Positions 39,901 through 48,462 of a stretch of 64,000 bases of DNA are shown here, piece by piece (position 1 is the stretch's first letter; each line of letters begins with the position of its first letter). The DNA comes from an uncultured Bacteroidales bacterium. Its GTDB lineage: Bacteria > Bacteroidota > Bacteroidia > Bacteroidales > Bacteroidaceae. The notes under the pieces were generated by a model that saw nothing but the letters and a program-made list of their open reading frames with translations, had not been told where the DNA came from and made no database searches. Position numbers and translations under genes: made by a program. The DNA lies in contig CADAZW010000003.1 in assembly GCA_902792555.1 (NCBI GenBank), positions 28,030 to 92,029 of the forward strand. The letters are read 5' to 3'.

Positions 39901-41532
39901 GGCGAGCAGACCTATCTCGTCGACAATAGCCGCGGCAATGCCGACAACTGGTTCTGGACCCTCGACAACGGCAAGCGCGTGTTAGGAGTTAACGGCCAGA
40001 ACTCGTCCTACACTCCCAAGCATCCCGGTGTCTACGACGTATCCCTCACCACCTCCAACGACGTGGGCAGCAAGTCGCTCACCCAGAAGCGCCGCCTCTA
40101 CGTTAGCAATGCCGATGCCAAGAACGCACTCAGCTTTGCCGGCGATCAGGCCGTAACATTTATCTGCCCGCTCCAGACTAACTCCAAGACATGGAGCATC
40201 GAATGGTGGATGAATCCCCAGCAGTACACCGGCGCAGGCGGCTTTGCCACGGTCAACGACTTCCTCCATATGGGCGGTGAAGCCAACGGAGCCTACAAGA
40301 TAGTAATCAACGGCTCCACTATGATAAGTCCCTCCAACTTCGTTATCCTCAATCAGTGGCACCACTACGCCATCACCTATAGCCTTGGCACTGTTCGCTT
40401 CTATCGCGACGGTGAACTCTTCTCCGAGCCCGAAAACAAACTGACCTACACCAGTGGCAAATGGAACGGAATGATGACCATCAGCGACCCCCTCAACCCT
40501 TATAAAGGTCTCATTGACGAAGTGCGCATCTGGAGCAAATCTCTCACTACCTCTGCCATCAAGGCCAATGCCAACGCCCCCATCGCCAACCCCGAGGAAA
40601 CGTCAGGTCTGGTACTCTACTATGACTTCAACGATGGTCAGGGCAACGTAACCGACCATTCCTTGCAGAAGCACGACGGCGTCCGCTCAGGATTCGGTCC
40701 CGATGGCGATGCTTGGCCACTGGCCACTGGAGTCTTCACCCTCGACCTTGAGCCAGCTGACCTCAAGAGCCTCGACGTGACAGACACCTATCTCAAGAAC
40801 TATGAGCGTCCCTTCCTCTATGACGAGAGCACTATTGTCAACAACTATAACACCAACCGATTCTACGCTCTCCAGGGACCATGGCAGGTGATCGGTTCCA
40901 CCACAGAAGGCAACACCACCACAGGTGTGCACGTTGACAAGAGCTACTACAGCGACTTCTGTCTCTCCACCACATACTTTGGCTTTGCGTCGGCCATCAA
41001 CGACCATAGGGCATTCCAGACCGTCACCCTGCCCGCTGGCAAATACCACTTCGTGGCAACCCCCAGCACTGTTTCCGGCACCATGACCAACGTATACCTC
41101 GTGGCCACCCTCGGCGATGAACTAAGCACAAACTCTACTCTCGGCTCATCCCTGGCTCACGCCAGCATAGCCAATGCCAGCAGTATTGACTTCGTCCTGG
41201 GGCAAGACACCCAGGTGAGCCTCGGCATACTCTACAACCTCAGCTCCTATAGCCGCTGCAACTTCACCAAGTTCACACTCTACCGCCAAGAGCTCGACGT
41301 AGCTGAGGCCGACGGCGAGACAAGCATCTACGATGCCATCGCCGATGGCAACGCTCAGACCATCACCTCGCGTGACGGAGGAGTCGTCATCGCCAGCAAG
41401 GACAAACAAGAGTTCCGCATCTACACCGTTGACGGTAAGTGCGTATTCAATGAACTCGTGCAAGGCACTCACTTCATCCCCATGCCTGCTGGCATTTACG
41501 TAGCCGACGGCCAGAAGATTATAGTAAAGTAG
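36961..41532 (+). CDS. exported papain-like (C1) cysteine peptidase with LamG and PKD domains
   Basis: A 1523-aa protein with signal peptide (cleavage near STAQD). The N-terminal domain is papain-like: the proposed triad is C88 (NQSGGSCGSAQA), H260 (YDHGLTIC) and N296 (IICNSWGANW), with Q83 near the oxyanion position but one residue closer to the Cys than in papain. Next comes a fibronectin-like segment, then a LamG/concanavalin domain (about 600-740), two to three PKD-type repeats (about 790-1050, IYNTSGDHTITLTITNADGS), a second LamG domain (about 1055-1220) and a beta-rich module. The end, GIYVADGQKIIVK, resembles a T9SS sorting domain. Secretion to the surface and adhesion to glycans or host matrix are inferred. 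The proteolytic substrate is unknown. Confidence 0.8.
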   Translation: MKTFKQLALAAISALLLLGTAQTSTAQDVDLSKYPDWRPYDPALERPFKKLKRQAAAKSGSATQRPDHLNNALSMFFPPVFNQSGGSCGSAQAIGYIFTHDMNNMRNTDASLEENQYPSHFTWLFTNTDVAKTPMAVGNGIPNVTTYGGRTYSNDFGYQVPEYYYFGWMQGYDKWFNAMHNRMIDFFYGTNFSNWYGAREDLKQWLWNHYGEEGYIEGGCAGFGVASGGTWENIPSTAVNDELGVSGKKYVWRWGKTYDHGLTICGYDDRIEFDLDQNGIAGEEDKDEKGAWIICNSWGANWCNQGFIYCPYAHSYSMINDAGNHTLPWAIELYHYRHNYRPLRTIKILMDYDHRWELSLIGGMAQDTSKANPEQTTPFVHFQQVTKFDQDGVSPECPMLGRWTDGYHYEPMEFGYDLTDLGESFDKSKPIKYFLTIKTKSGGIGQGHLYKASILNYEYDKDNPVEIPFNIDTIDIQGGGEAITVAVTVPGEAINPPLNATLNKNTLTWSTPEATTLPRNKYYIYQGGQLIDSVGTSRNSYTVKDPDAVYAVAAVYKYKGMQLISDLSNNASTPNIFDNTDNQVLTLSQQGLCIPNLFSKKIYQATFEFMLKTNKLNSLSNKMGSEDGDFFINASASGQIAAGWSTANNNDFAATTASQIRNGQWKHIAIVVDRNTITIYIDGMKKKSVTSSTFSGIPAMGDFMVGLTDGLMEGTIDELRVWKSARSLSEIFSGKDEAIANPAAMNDLLVYLPMTTFEENGQLKVRDYAGGMHATLIGGVDQEAFTIDNSILQGGKIAIAPTITAAQDSAFAGSPVQYSAVAPLSCTSWRWSAPGAQTETFTTQSPYIIYNTSGDHTITLTITNADGSTSEVTKDIYVRPATKPVADFDIAEDTKDAGELFSFINRSTGANATYTWAIRGAHDELVNSTNATAVYDAPGTYTVVLSATNPSGTSLKSKKVTVKAAAPTPGFSVNPSAILLGEQTYLVDNSRGNADNWFWTLDNGKRVLGVNGQNSSYTPKHPGVYDVSLTTSNDVGSKSLTQKRRLYVSNADAKNALSFAGDQAVTFICPLQTNSKTWSIEWWMNPQQYTGAGGFATVNDFLHMGGEANGAYKIVINGSTMISPSNFVILNQWHHYAITYSLGTVRFYRDGELFSEPENKLTYTSGKWNGMMTISDPLNPYKGLIDEVRIWSKSLTTSAIKANANAPIANPEETSGLVLYYDFNDGQGNVTDHSLQKHDGVRSGFGPDGDAWPLATGVFTLDLEPADLKSLDVTDTYLKNYERPFLYDESTIVNNYNTNRFYALQGPWQVIGSTTEGNTTTGVHVDKSYYSDFCLSTTYFGFASAINDHRAFQTVTLPAGKYHFVATPSTVSGTMTNVYLVATLGDELSTNSTLGSSLAHASIANASSIDFVLGQDTQVSLGILYNLSSYSRCNFTKFTLYRQELDVAEADGETSIYDAIADGNAQTITSRDGGVVIASKDKQEFRIYTVDGKCVFNELVQGTHFIPMPAGIYVADGQKIIVK

Positions 41533-41628
41533 ACTTTTCTAACAATTAGCCAATATAAGCATTGGGCAATTAAATCTCCTTGCCGGCCGACGGCTAGGTA
41601 ATCAAATTGCCAGAAAGTCTTCCTTGAC

Positions 41629-41671
41629 AACAATCCGCCTGTTTCATCGGAAAGCAGGCGGATTGTTTTTT
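41629..41671 (+). terminator. Rho-independent terminator after the papain-like gene
   Basis: A 13-bp perfect stem (41629-41641 with 41655-41667) encloses a 13-base loop and runs into TTTTTT. It lies about 100 bases after the stop. Confidence 0.85.
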
Positions 41672-41790
41672 CATATGACAAAGAACACTTCATCGTGTTT
41701 TTGCAACCTGCGCATTGCAATCTCCGCTTTTCGGCAAGCAAAAAACACATTCGTCCATTATGACATTCGAACAAAAGAAAAAGATATTCC

Positions 41791-41798
41791 TAAATTTG
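41791..41798 (+). promoter_or_regulatory. Bacteroidetes -7 promoter box for the exported-protein operon at 41.9 kb
   Basis: TAAATTTG matches TAnnTTTG, 56 bases before the ATG at 41855 and after the terminator at 41629-41671, so a new transcript begins here. Confidence 0.6.
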
Positions 41799-41854
41799 AA
41801 CACAACAATCTATAATCCAGACAATTATTAACAATATAGATATTCTTACAAAAG

Positions 41855-44800
41855 ATGAAAAAACACAAATTTTATCTCCATTTTGCGCTTACAGCAATAT
41901 GCCTAACGGCTATTAGCATAACGGCGCTAGCTGATGACCCCGTACTCGTTGGAGCATCAGAAATCAAGGCTGGAATGGAACTCTATCTGGAGTGCGGTCC
42001 GACCGCCTACAACGGAAAATACATGGTGGCGCATCCCACCAATGCTAATGCAAACGCAGTTATGTGCGATGAGGCGCTGACTGACGTTGGCACCGCAGCC
42101 CAATGGGTGTTCGAAAGTGCCGGTGGCTATGATGCCATCTACACTGACAAGCCCCTCTACTACCTTAAAGACGTGACCACTGGCAAATACTATGGTGCTG
42201 CATCCTCAACCACCTCAATAAACCAAGGAGACAAGCGTATGGTGGAGGGCACCACGCTAGCCTACACCTTCTGCCTGCTCACTGCCGACGAAATAAAGAC
42301 CAAGGAAGGCCACAACGTCAATAACTATGGCAATACCAAGGCAGTATTCATTCACCATAGCAACAGCGACGGCACATGGTTCCGCCTTAGCCGATTTGGC
42401 GGATATACCCAGGTTTACTATATCAGTTCCACCGTATATCCTACCAATGCCGACTGGTATGCATGGAATGCTTACGCAGCAGAGGAACCCAACAGCAGTA
42501 AGGCCGCGGAGGGCATCGCAGCCCTGCAGGCATACTATGATGAGGTTAACGGTTACTACGCCATCATGACAGACCCCACATACGATGACGTAGCATTTAC
42601 CGCAGCACAGAAGACAGCGCTGGCAGACGCTTTGGCAGCTGCCAAGACAGCGCTCGACGATACTCCCTCTGGTGAAAATTCCTACTACACCGACCTCAAG
42701 GCCCAGCTTCAGGCAGTGTATGAGCAGGTGCCCTACGTGGCTGGCGGCAAGAAATATTGGGCCATAAGCGTTAATGACCTTACCAATGGCTCCAAGGTAA
42801 TCTTTGAGAGAGGTGCGCGCAACACCACCAACTACAAAGACCCTCTCTACATGGTGGCCAACACGGGAGCTACTGGCAACAACGCAGTGCTGACTAATGC
42901 CGACAGCAAGAATGCCACTGCAGTATGGCAACTGGAGGCTACCGGCAACTACGACAAGATCTACACCGACAAGCCGACCTACTACCTCAAGGATGTTACC
43001 TCAGGCAAGTATTTCGGCACGACCGACCTCACTGGCACGGGCAGCAACAAAAAGGACATGGTTAGCACCACCGCCATGGCTTACCCCTTCAGCTTTCTGA
43101 GCATTGAAGATGTAAAAAACAAGCAGGGAATCACCATCAACGACTACGGCAACCCCGATGCTGCGATAATACAATACTCCATTGACTCTGAAAACTGGCT
43201 GCGCCCTGTAAGCTTTGGTAGCTACACCTATGTTTACATGTACGACAGCTACAACACCAACACGTCCTATACCACCAACACCATGTGGCCGGCATGGAAT
43301 GTCTATACTGGCGAGCAAAACCTAAGTATACAAGACGAGCTCACCGACGTGATGGCAGAATATGGCAGCAAGACATTCCCCAACACCGGCAGCGACCCCG
43401 GCTGCTTCGACGAGAGCAAGGTGCAGCCCTATACTGAAGCTGTGGCAGCTATTAACGCACTTACCGCCACCAGCACCCGTCAGGAGATACGCACCGCCAT
43501 CGACAATCTCAAGACTGCCTATGAAACCGTAAACAACCTTGAGGTACTGCCCGTTACCGACGACTACTATTATATCGAGAGTGCATGGAGCTCACTGGCA
43601 GGACAAAACTGCCGTGCTTGCGACCCCAACGATGGCACCAATGTCGTGAACCGTAAAAACTACAATGAGCCCGACAAATATGCCATCTGGCAAATTAAGG
43701 AAACCACAACGGGACAGTACACCGTGCAGAACTTTGGCAGCGGCCTCTATGTAGGCAATCAGATAGATGCCAACAATGTGACATTGGTAAGCGACGTGCC
43801 CACAGCCACCTACCAGAAGTTTACCTACGATGCCGAAGGTCAATTCAAGTGGACAGACAGCGGCACATCTTTTACCTACTACATCAAGACCTACGGCGAC
43901 AATGCCGTAGGCCGCTACTACAAGCGGGGCACCAGCGATTTCGATGCCTGGTATCTCAAGCGCGTGCCCGCCGAAGTAATAGCTGACATCTTAGGAGCCG
44001 ACTACACCTATGCCGATGGTGTCATAACCACCGACAGCGAGGTTGACCTCACGATCCTCAAGACCTTCATCGACAGCAAGGAGAAAGTGACAGCCGTTGA
44101 CCTTACAGCAGCCACCCTACCCACCGGCACCACCGCCGAACAACTTAGCGCCCTGGTGAGCGGCACCAATGCCCTCGTCTATGTCAGCGACGGCAGTCTG
44201 CTCGGCACAAACGTTGTAAGCAACGGTTACTGTGAAAATCTGAGCCTCTTGGACAAAACCGACTTTGCCCCCATGGAAGGAAGCCTCGTGGCCGGCAGCG
44301 CCACCATCACACGCAAACTCTATGCGGGTCTCAACACCGTGTGCGTGCCGCTTGACCTGAGAGTCCGCAATATTCCCGTGGAGGGCGCCAAGCTCTACAC
44401 CTTCAGCGGAGTAGACGGCAGCACCATCACCTTCAGCGAGACAACCAGCGTAGCAGCTGGCACTCCCTGCATAGTAGAACTGCCTGCCACCACCGTCACC
44501 GCCGACTATCAGCTCACCTTTACCGAAATGATCATGGCAGCCAACACACCCGTAAACACCGACAAGATAATAGGCTCCTACACCAACAAAGACATCGGCG
44601 AAGGATTCTACAAGCTAGACCTGGATGACGTCTTTGTAAAGACCACCGCCACGTCCACCATCAAGGCCTTCCGCTTCTATCTCAACCTGGGCGATGCAGC
44701 GAGCAGCACCTTCAAGCTCAGCCTCAGCAGCGACGACCCCACGGGAATAGACAGCAACGAGCAGAGAATGGAAAACCGTGGGCAATACACCATCTGCTCC

Positions 44801-44890
44801 GCCGACGGCACAAAGCGCAGCACTCTACAAAAAGGCCTTAATATAATAAGGTATAACAATGGTACCTCTCAGAAAATCCTTATAAAGTAA
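41855..44890 (+). CDS. large exported repeat protein with T9SS-like C-terminus, function unknown
   Basis: The 1011-aa protein has a signal peptide (cleavage near ITALAD). Two long internal repeats are visible, about residues 28-215 and 300-480. Each contains a W-x-F/L-E core, YDxIYTDKP followed by YYLKDVT, a region ending in a Tyr-rich strand, and W-x-A-W-N. A third, more diverged copy covers about 560-710 (DDYYYIESAW, YAIWQIKETTTGQYTVQNFG). Helical spacers between them resemble FIVAR-like sugar-binding modules. The C-terminal 100 residues end GLNIIRYNNGTSQKILIK, like a T9SS sorting domain. I do not recognise a characterised homologue. Ricin-type or other lectin-like folding of the repeats is possible. 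It is the first gene of a run with the small peptide and the SGNH hydrolases. Confidence 0.75.
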   Translation: MKKHKFYLHFALTAICLTAISITALADDPVLVGASEIKAGMELYLECGPTAYNGKYMVAHPTNANANAVMCDEALTDVGTAAQWVFESAGGYDAIYTDKPLYYLKDVTTGKYYGAASSTTSINQGDKRMVEGTTLAYTFCLLTADEIKTKEGHNVNNYGNTKAVFIHHSNSDGTWFRLSRFGGYTQVYYISSTVYPTNADWYAWNAYAAEEPNSSKAAEGIAALQAYYDEVNGYYAIMTDPTYDDVAFTAAQKTALADALAAAKTALDDTPSGENSYYTDLKAQLQAVYEQVPYVAGGKKYWAISVNDLTNGSKVIFERGARNTTNYKDPLYMVANTGATGNNAVLTNADSKNATAVWQLEATGNYDKIYTDKPTYYLKDVTSGKYFGTTDLTGTGSNKKDMVSTTAMAYPFSFLSIEDVKNKQGITINDYGNPDAAIIQYSIDSENWLRPVSFGSYTYVYMYDSYNTNTSYTTNTMWPAWNVYTGEQNLSIQDELTDVMAEYGSKTFPNTGSDPGCFDESKVQPYTEAVAAINALTATSTRQEIRTAIDNLKTAYETVNNLEVLPVTDDYYYIESAWSSLAGQNCRACDPNDGTNVVNRKNYNEPDKYAIWQIKETTTGQYTVQNFGSGLYVGNQIDANNVTLVSDVPTATYQKFTYDAEGQFKWTDSGTSFTYYIKTYGDNAVGRYYKRGTSDFDAWYLKRVPAEVIADILGADYTYADGVITTDSEVDLTILKTFIDSKEKVTAVDLTAATLPTGTTAEQLSALVSGTNALVYVSDGSLLGTNVVSNGYCENLSLLDKTDFAPMEGSLVAGSATITRKLYAGLNTVCVPLDLRVRNIPVEGAKLYTFSGVDGSTITFSETTSVAAGTPCIVELPATTVTADYQLTFTEMIMAANTPVNTDKIIGSYTNKDIGEGFYKLDLDDVFVKTTATSTIKAFRFYLNLGDAASSTFKLSLSSDDPTGIDSNEQRMENRGQYTICSADGTKRSTLQKGLNIIRYNNGTSQKILIK

Positions 44891-44898
44891 CTCTCGCC

Positions 44899-45075
44899 AT
44901 GAAGAAAAAATATATCACCCCGATGCTGGAGGACGTGCATCTTCACCTTCCCGTGCTGATGCTTGACATATCCAAAGACGACAGCAAGACCGACGACAGC
45001 GACTCCGACAAATCCAGGAGTTTCTGGGGTCCAACAATCTTTGACAGCCAAGATAACGACGACAATGATTATTAA
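44899..45075 (+). CDS. small acidic peptide of unknown function (58 aa)
   Basis: Begins eight bases after the previous stop and ends 22 bases before the next start. It encodes 58 residues starting MKKKYITPMLEDVHLHLP and ending QDNDDNDY, and about one third are Asp/Glu, concentrated in the second half. Short Bacteroidales proteins starting MKKxYxxP with an acidic or Gly-rich tail are common next to exported proteins, but I know of no function. There is no signal peptide, lipobox or Cys. The position inside the transcript, the tight spacing and the codon use similar to its neighbours support a real gene. A leader-peptide or chaperone-like role is only speculation. Confidence 0.65.
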   Translation: MKKKYITPMLEDVHLHLPVLMLDISKDDSKTDDSDSDKSRSFWGPTIFDSQDNDDNDY

Positions 45076-45097
45076 AAAGTTTAAATCCTTCAGTAAT

Positions 45098-48000
45098 ATG
45101 AGAAAATTAATAATATTGCTCGCCTTAATCGTCAATTGTCAATTATCAATTGTCAACGGCCAAACCTGGCATGACGCTAATCAAGGCGGCATCCTGTTCG
45201 GCCAAGGCTGGACCTCTGAGATAGGCTCTACCTATCAGCGTTTTCCCGCCAGCGCTCAAAGCAAGGTGCCAAGCGGTGTATGGAACCTGTCGAAGAACAC
45301 GGCAGGACTCAACGTGCGCTTCACCACCAATGCCAAGACCATCTACGTTAAGTACACTCTCACTGGCAGCGCACTGAGCTACCATAACATGCCTGTTACG
45401 CTGCAGAGCGGCGTTGACCTCTATTGGAGACAGCAGGGCGGCCAGTGGCACTGGGTAAGCCAGCAGAAGAAATTCTCCTTCAACGGTCAGAATGCCACAT
45501 ACACCTATTCCGACCTCAGCCCCGCCTCCTCCGACGATGGCAGCGACCCTGAGTATATGCTCTACTTCCCCATGTACAATGGAGTCAGCGCCATGAGCGT
45601 AGGCGTGGATCAAGGCTGCACTTTTGAGTACGTGAGCGTACCAGCGGACGACAAGCCCATCGTGGCCTATGGCACCTCCATCTGCCAGGGCTGTTCGGCC
45701 AGTCGTCCGGGCATGGCATGGACCAGCATCATTAGCCGTGAGCTGGAGAGCAATGTCATCAACCTAGGCTTCTCCGGTAGCGCATTTATGGAGAGCGGGG
45801 TCTTCGATATGCTGGCCGAGCTCAAGCAGGCCAAGCTCTTCATTATCGACGCCATACCCAACATCAAGAGTTCGCCGGGCTCCATAGTCAACAGCACACT
45901 CAGCGGAGTAAAGAAACTGCGCGCCGTGAGCGACGCCCCCATCCTGCTGGTAGAGAGCTTCGGCAACTCCGACAAGGTGATGTCGCCCAGCGAGGACAAC
46001 ATCGACTCCAAGGGCAATGCCAAGCTTAAGGAAGCCTTTGAGGAAATAGAATACGAAGGCATTCGCAACGTCTTCTACCTCACCGAGGAGGAGATTGGCG
46101 CCACCGAGGATGCCATGATTGAGGGCACCCACCCCAATGACATCGGCATGCGTGAATACGCCGATGCCTATATTGAGAAAATCAACTACATCATAGCTAA
46201 CCCCGACACCGCTAACGGCGGCGAAGGCCTTCCCATCGACACACTGGTGCGCGAGACACGCCATGAACTTAAGAAATGGCACTTCGGCAGCAATCCCGGC
46301 GAGACGCCTGAAACCCTGAAAGTGAAAATCGACCAGCTGCTAACCGCTGCCCAGGAGGCCATTGACAGCCACTCATGCGATGCCCAGTGCGAAGGGCTCA
46401 TGGCCGACATCCGCTCCACCATGGAGGAGATACGCACCACCCGCAACCCCATGGAGGAAGGCTACTACTATATCGTGAGCGCCTTCGACGGATTCTATGA
46501 CACCAAGGGCTACGAGATGGCCATGTACACCAAGGGCACTGCCCTCAACTGGGCCAAGCTCGACTCCCTCAGCACCGCCTACGTCTATAAGATAACCGAA
46601 CAGGCCGACGGCAACTGGGCCATCCAGAACTGCGCCACCGCCACCTATATCAACACAGCTGGCAACGGACAGTCGCTCACCATGAGCAACAAGTTGCTCA
46701 CCAATCAGGTCATCACTCCTGAAACCGACTGGTCGGCACGCTTCCGCATCTGCAATACGGCCAACAGTCTGCCCTACATACCCAACAGCAACTACTTCGG
46801 CTCTGCCGACGGTGCCGACGTGTTCAACATGTCCACATCCAGCTACTCCGCCACTGACCCCACCAGCCAGGCCTACGGATGGTACACCTGGTATCTGCGC
46901 GCTGTCACCGACACCGACGTGCTTGACGAGATACTGCGCACCATGAAGACCGAGGAGACCATCGAGCTGGAGGCTGCCATAGCCGAGGCTGAGGAAGTGA
47001 TAGATATGGCCATGGCGCTACAGGCCGACGAGAACACCAAGCTCATCACCGAGGCCAACGACAACGACCCCGCCCATTGCCAGTTTTCCAGCAATGCTAA
47101 GATGCCCGAGAACACCCGCGTCTGGGGATACTACCGCAACCTCCTTGACGGCGACCGCAGCACATTCTTCATCACCATCCACGACCGCACCTATGGCGAG
47201 CCCACCGAGCCGCACTATCTGCAAGTGGATCTCCGCGACAATCCCGTCGACGCCTTCATCTTCCGCTACGGACGCAGCAGCAGCTGGCCCACATTCTCAT
47301 GGAAGGACGTAACAGTGCTAGCCTCCAACGATGGCGAGCAATGGACCGAGATAACCGAACTCTCCGGACTGCCTTCCTCCGACACCTACGATTCGCCCAT
47401 CATCAAGCTTGGAAAGACCTATCGACACCTGCGCTTCTCCGTCAATGCCACAGAGGGCAACCTGAAAATCGGTGCCGGCCCGGCCTTTGCCATCGGCGAA
47501 TTTCAGATGTATCCCGTAGTGTCGGCAGATGACGCTCCATTCCTCACCAACACTACAGTAAACATCAAGACAAGAGCACTGCAGACAGCCATGATTGAAG
47601 CAGCGCAGATAGTAGAAGCCAACACTGCGACAGCCGACTATATCGCCCTCTTCAGGCGAGTTACAAAGGACGTTGTTGACGCCATCAATGGCGAGACATC
47701 CGAGTCAATAGCCCTCGACAGCCTTATCACAGCCGCCGAACAAGCATATCTCCTCGCATATGGCGACGATGCAGTTGCCGACGACAGCCAGAAGCTTGTC
47801 ACCGAGGCCGACGACAACGACCCGGAGCACTGCCAGTACTTCTGCAACTGCCCCTATCCCAACAATAAGTACGCCAACCTCATCGACGGCAATCTCAACT
47901 CCTACTTCTTCTCGCTCCACAACAAGAACCACGGCACCCCGCCCGAAGGCTACCACTTCCTGCAGGTAGACCTCAAGGACAATGCCGCCGACGCCATTGT

Positions 48001-48448
48001 TTTCCGCTACGGACGAAACCCCAGCTGGCCGACCTTCCCATGGAAGACTGTTGACGTCTACGCAAGCAATGACTCCGTCAACTGGAACTATATAGAGCGC
48101 CTCACCGACCTGCCCACAGGCACCGACGTCACCTACTACGACTCCAAAGCCATCATCATGTGGCAGACCTACCGCTACGTCAGGTTTGAAGTAGCAGAGA
48201 CGGCAAGCAACAGCCCCATCATCGGAGGCGGACCGGCGTTCTGCATAGGTGAATTCCAGGTCTATAGAGCCAAGCCGTCAGACACCGCCCCATACACCAC
48301 CGTCACAGGCGTAGCCCAAGCCGCCGATGCCCTGTATGCGGCATTGCCACAGGCCAGAGCGAAACGGCAAGATAAGACGGCAACCGCAGACGACGTCAGT
48401 CAGATAAGATTATTGCTGGACAATCTGAATAACCTGCTAAACAATTAA
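45098..48448 (+). CDS. exported SGNH/GDSL hydrolase with two F5/8-type-C-like domains
   Basis: The 1116-aa protein starts at MRKLIILLALIVNCQ (signal peptide to near NGQTWHD; part of the signal is encoded by heptanucleotide repeats). Residues about 25-180 form the beta-sandwich found before this SGNH family. The esterase domain has GTS with S194 as likely nucleophile and EGTHPND at 342-348, where family members usually have DGTHP; here Asp is replaced by Glu. A helical region and a module like the neighbouring 41.9-kb protein (YYYIVSAFDGFYD) follow. Two related discoidin-like domains sit at about 645-805 and 890-1080 (HYLQVDLRDNPVDAFIFRYG / HFLQVDLKDNAADAIVFRYG). Probable carbohydrate acetyl-esterase, not proven. 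Confidence 0.82.
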   Translation: MRKLIILLALIVNCQLSIVNGQTWHDANQGGILFGQGWTSEIGSTYQRFPASAQSKVPSGVWNLSKNTAGLNVRFTTNAKTIYVKYTLTGSALSYHNMPVTLQSGVDLYWRQQGGQWHWVSQQKKFSFNGQNATYTYSDLSPASSDDGSDPEYMLYFPMYNGVSAMSVGVDQGCTFEYVSVPADDKPIVAYGTSICQGCSASRPGMAWTSIISRELESNVINLGFSGSAFMESGVFDMLAELKQAKLFIIDAIPNIKSSPGSIVNSTLSGVKKLRAVSDAPILLVESFGNSDKVMSPSEDNIDSKGNAKLKEAFEEIEYEGIRNVFYLTEEEIGATEDAMIEGTHPNDIGMREYADAYIEKINYIIANPDTANGGEGLPIDTLVRETRHELKKWHFGSNPGETPETLKVKIDQLLTAAQEAIDSHSCDAQCEGLMADIRSTMEEIRTTRNPMEEGYYYIVSAFDGFYDTKGYEMAMYTKGTALNWAKLDSLSTAYVYKITEQADGNWAIQNCATATYINTAGNGQSLTMSNKLLTNQVITPETDWSARFRICNTANSLPYIPNSNYFGSADGADVFNMSTSSYSATDPTSQAYGWYTWYLRAVTDTDVLDEILRTMKTEETIELEAAIAEAEEVIDMAMALQADENTKLITEANDNDPAHCQFSSNAKMPENTRVWGYYRNLLDGDRSTFFITIHDRTYGEPTEPHYLQVDLRDNPVDAFIFRYGRSSSWPTFSWKDVTVLASNDGEQWTEITELSGLPSSDTYDSPIIKLGKTYRHLRFSVNATEGNLKIGAGPAFAIGEFQMYPVVSADDAPFLTNTTVNIKTRALQTAMIEAAQIVEANTATADYIALFRRVTKDVVDAINGETSESIALDSLITAAEQAYLLAYGDDAVADDSQKLVTEADDNDPEHCQYFCNCPYPNNKYANLIDGNLNSYFFSLHNKNHGTPPEGYHFLQVDLKDNAADAIVFRYGRNPSWPTFPWKTVDVYASNDSVNWNYIERLTDLPTGTDVTYYDSKAIIMWQTYRYVRFEVAETASNSPIIGGGPAFCIGEFQVYRAKPSDTAPYTTVTGVAQAADALYAALPQARAKRQDKTATADDVSQIRLLLDNLNNLLNN
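45131..45158 (+). repeat. Heptanucleotide repeat in signal-peptide region, first SGNH gene
   Basis: Four heptamers GTCAATT, GTCAATT, ATCAATT, GTCAACG encode IVNCQLSIVNG in the signal peptide. Loss or gain of one unit would shift the frame. Confidence 0.85.
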
Positions 48449-48462
48449 AACAATACTAAGCG

